A stretch of DNA of 64,000 nt from Desulfomonile sp963700305 (GTDB lineage Bacteria > Desulfobacterota > Desulfomonilia > Desulfomonilales > Desulfomonilaceae), in the NCBI GenBank assembly GCA_963700305.1, contig CAVOXB010000008.1:1-64000 (forward strand), in the 5' to 3' direction. A model generated the notes under the pieces. It made no database searches, was not told the DNA's origin, and saw nothing but the letters and a program-made list of their open reading frames with translations. Below are positions 63,806 to 64,000 of the stretch, piece by piece; the first letter of the stretch is position 1, and every line of letters starts with the position of its first letter. A program made the position numbers and the translations under genes.

Positions 63806-64000
63806 ATGACACGATTAGAATGGCTCGTGTTGAGCATGGAAGCAAAAGTCCCGATGCTGCTTTCCCAGGTGCGTCGGCTCACGAGTGTCAAATCAGTGGA
63901 CGACATCAGAGTGTTTTTTCGGATGAAAGAGCCGGATACAGTTGTGGTGGTTGTCAGGTTCGTAAGAGACATTCCACAAAACGTTGTTGACGCCCTGGAT
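63806..64000 (+). CDS. Start of an unrecognised gene, cut by the window end
   Basis: 65 codons from ATG 63806 without a stop, 8 bases after the methyltransferase gene. MTRLEWLVLSMEAKVPMLLS is followed by VKSVDDIRVFFRMKEPDTVV. No family recognised. It seems to be part of the same operon as the methyltransferase. Confidence 0.5.
   Translation, partial: MTRLEWLVLSMEAKVPMLLSQVRRLTSVKSVDDIRVFFRMKEPDTVVVVVRFVRDIPQNVVDALD

Noticed and set aside
1..64000. CRISPR arrays or a complete prophage
   Set aside because: No regularly spaced direct repeats and no capsid, tail or integrase genes; DnaB-like and primase genes are single and far apart.

Overview
The window looks like chromosomal DNA of a Gram-negative anaerobe of the Desulfobacterota (old Deltaproteobacteria), perhaps a Desulfomonile- or Syntrophobacterales-like lineage. 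Reasons: an LPS-type glycosyltransferase pair, the sirC/ccsB/hemA/hemC/cobA-hemD tetrapyrrole operon, NifU/NifS, rubrerythrin, a glutaconyl-CoA decarboxylase alpha subunit, SpmA/SpmB, DUF6125 and a tsaE-lysC-cimA operon. The lineage is an inference from gene content; there is no rRNA here to test it.

Layout. 1-2.5 kb: visibly GC-rich, badly frameshifted remains of hydrogenase maturation genes (hypF end, hypC, hypD), then a fragment resembling the start of a glutamine synthetase. 2.5-8.5 kb: accessory genes (DUF6125, a DnaB-type helicase paralogue, an AAA/ABC-type ATPase, a PAS histidine kinase, a PAS-GGDEF protein). 8.8-14.3 kb: siroheme/heme operon. 14.3-17.7 kb: two LPS-core-type glycosyltransferases, then ClpS-like, OsmC and ACT-domain genes. 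18-21.6 kb: a soluble PRC-MgtE_N-CBS protein, an NRAMP-family transporter and a UbiE-type methyltransferase. 21.6-26.4 kb: SdhB, SdhA, citrate synthase and rubrerythrin. 26.6-28.3 kb: an IS1380-family element. 28.6-33.7 kb: GcdA, DUF2225, a UvrD/Rep helicase. 34-38 kb: tRNA-Ser, SpmB/SpmA, an archaeo-eukaryotic-type primase with an Sm-like tail, a TPR lipoprotein-like or secreted protein. 38.2-43.1 kb: a GldA/GldF/GldG-like ABC system plus DUF4340. 43.2-48.3 kb: NifS/NifU, acyl-CoA dehydrogenase, M32 carboxypeptidase. 48.3-52.4 kb: a compact five-gene minus-strand operon (RibD-type reductase, MDR dehydrogenase, PTPS with a Cys-to-Glu change, glycosyltransferase, methyltransferase) that looks like an undescribed pterin-related pathway. 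52.8-57.4 kb: TsaE, aspartokinase, citramalate synthase, ComEA-like protein, a membrane protein. 57.6-64 kb: a von Willebrand A protein directly behind the RNase P RNA gene, a TlpA-like thioredoxin with a Gln/Pro tail, a NusG paralogue, tRNA-Gln, IspE, a methyltransferase and a gene cut by the window end.

The sequence carries some twenty single-base frameshifts, many in or beside short homopolymers and several in genes that should be essential (hemC, cobA-hemD, ispE). I read most of these as sequencing or assembly indels rather than decay, and give such genes their reconstructed full extent. The hyp region at the left edge has a much higher density of breaks and may be either real decay or a low-quality contig end.

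The best candidates for new biology are the pterin-type operon (48.3-52.4 kb), the primase with an Sm-like tail (35.4-36.5 kb), the MgtE_N-CBS/NRAMP pair with its structured leader (18.1-20.8 kb), and the DnaB-paralogue/ATPase island (3-5.9 kb).
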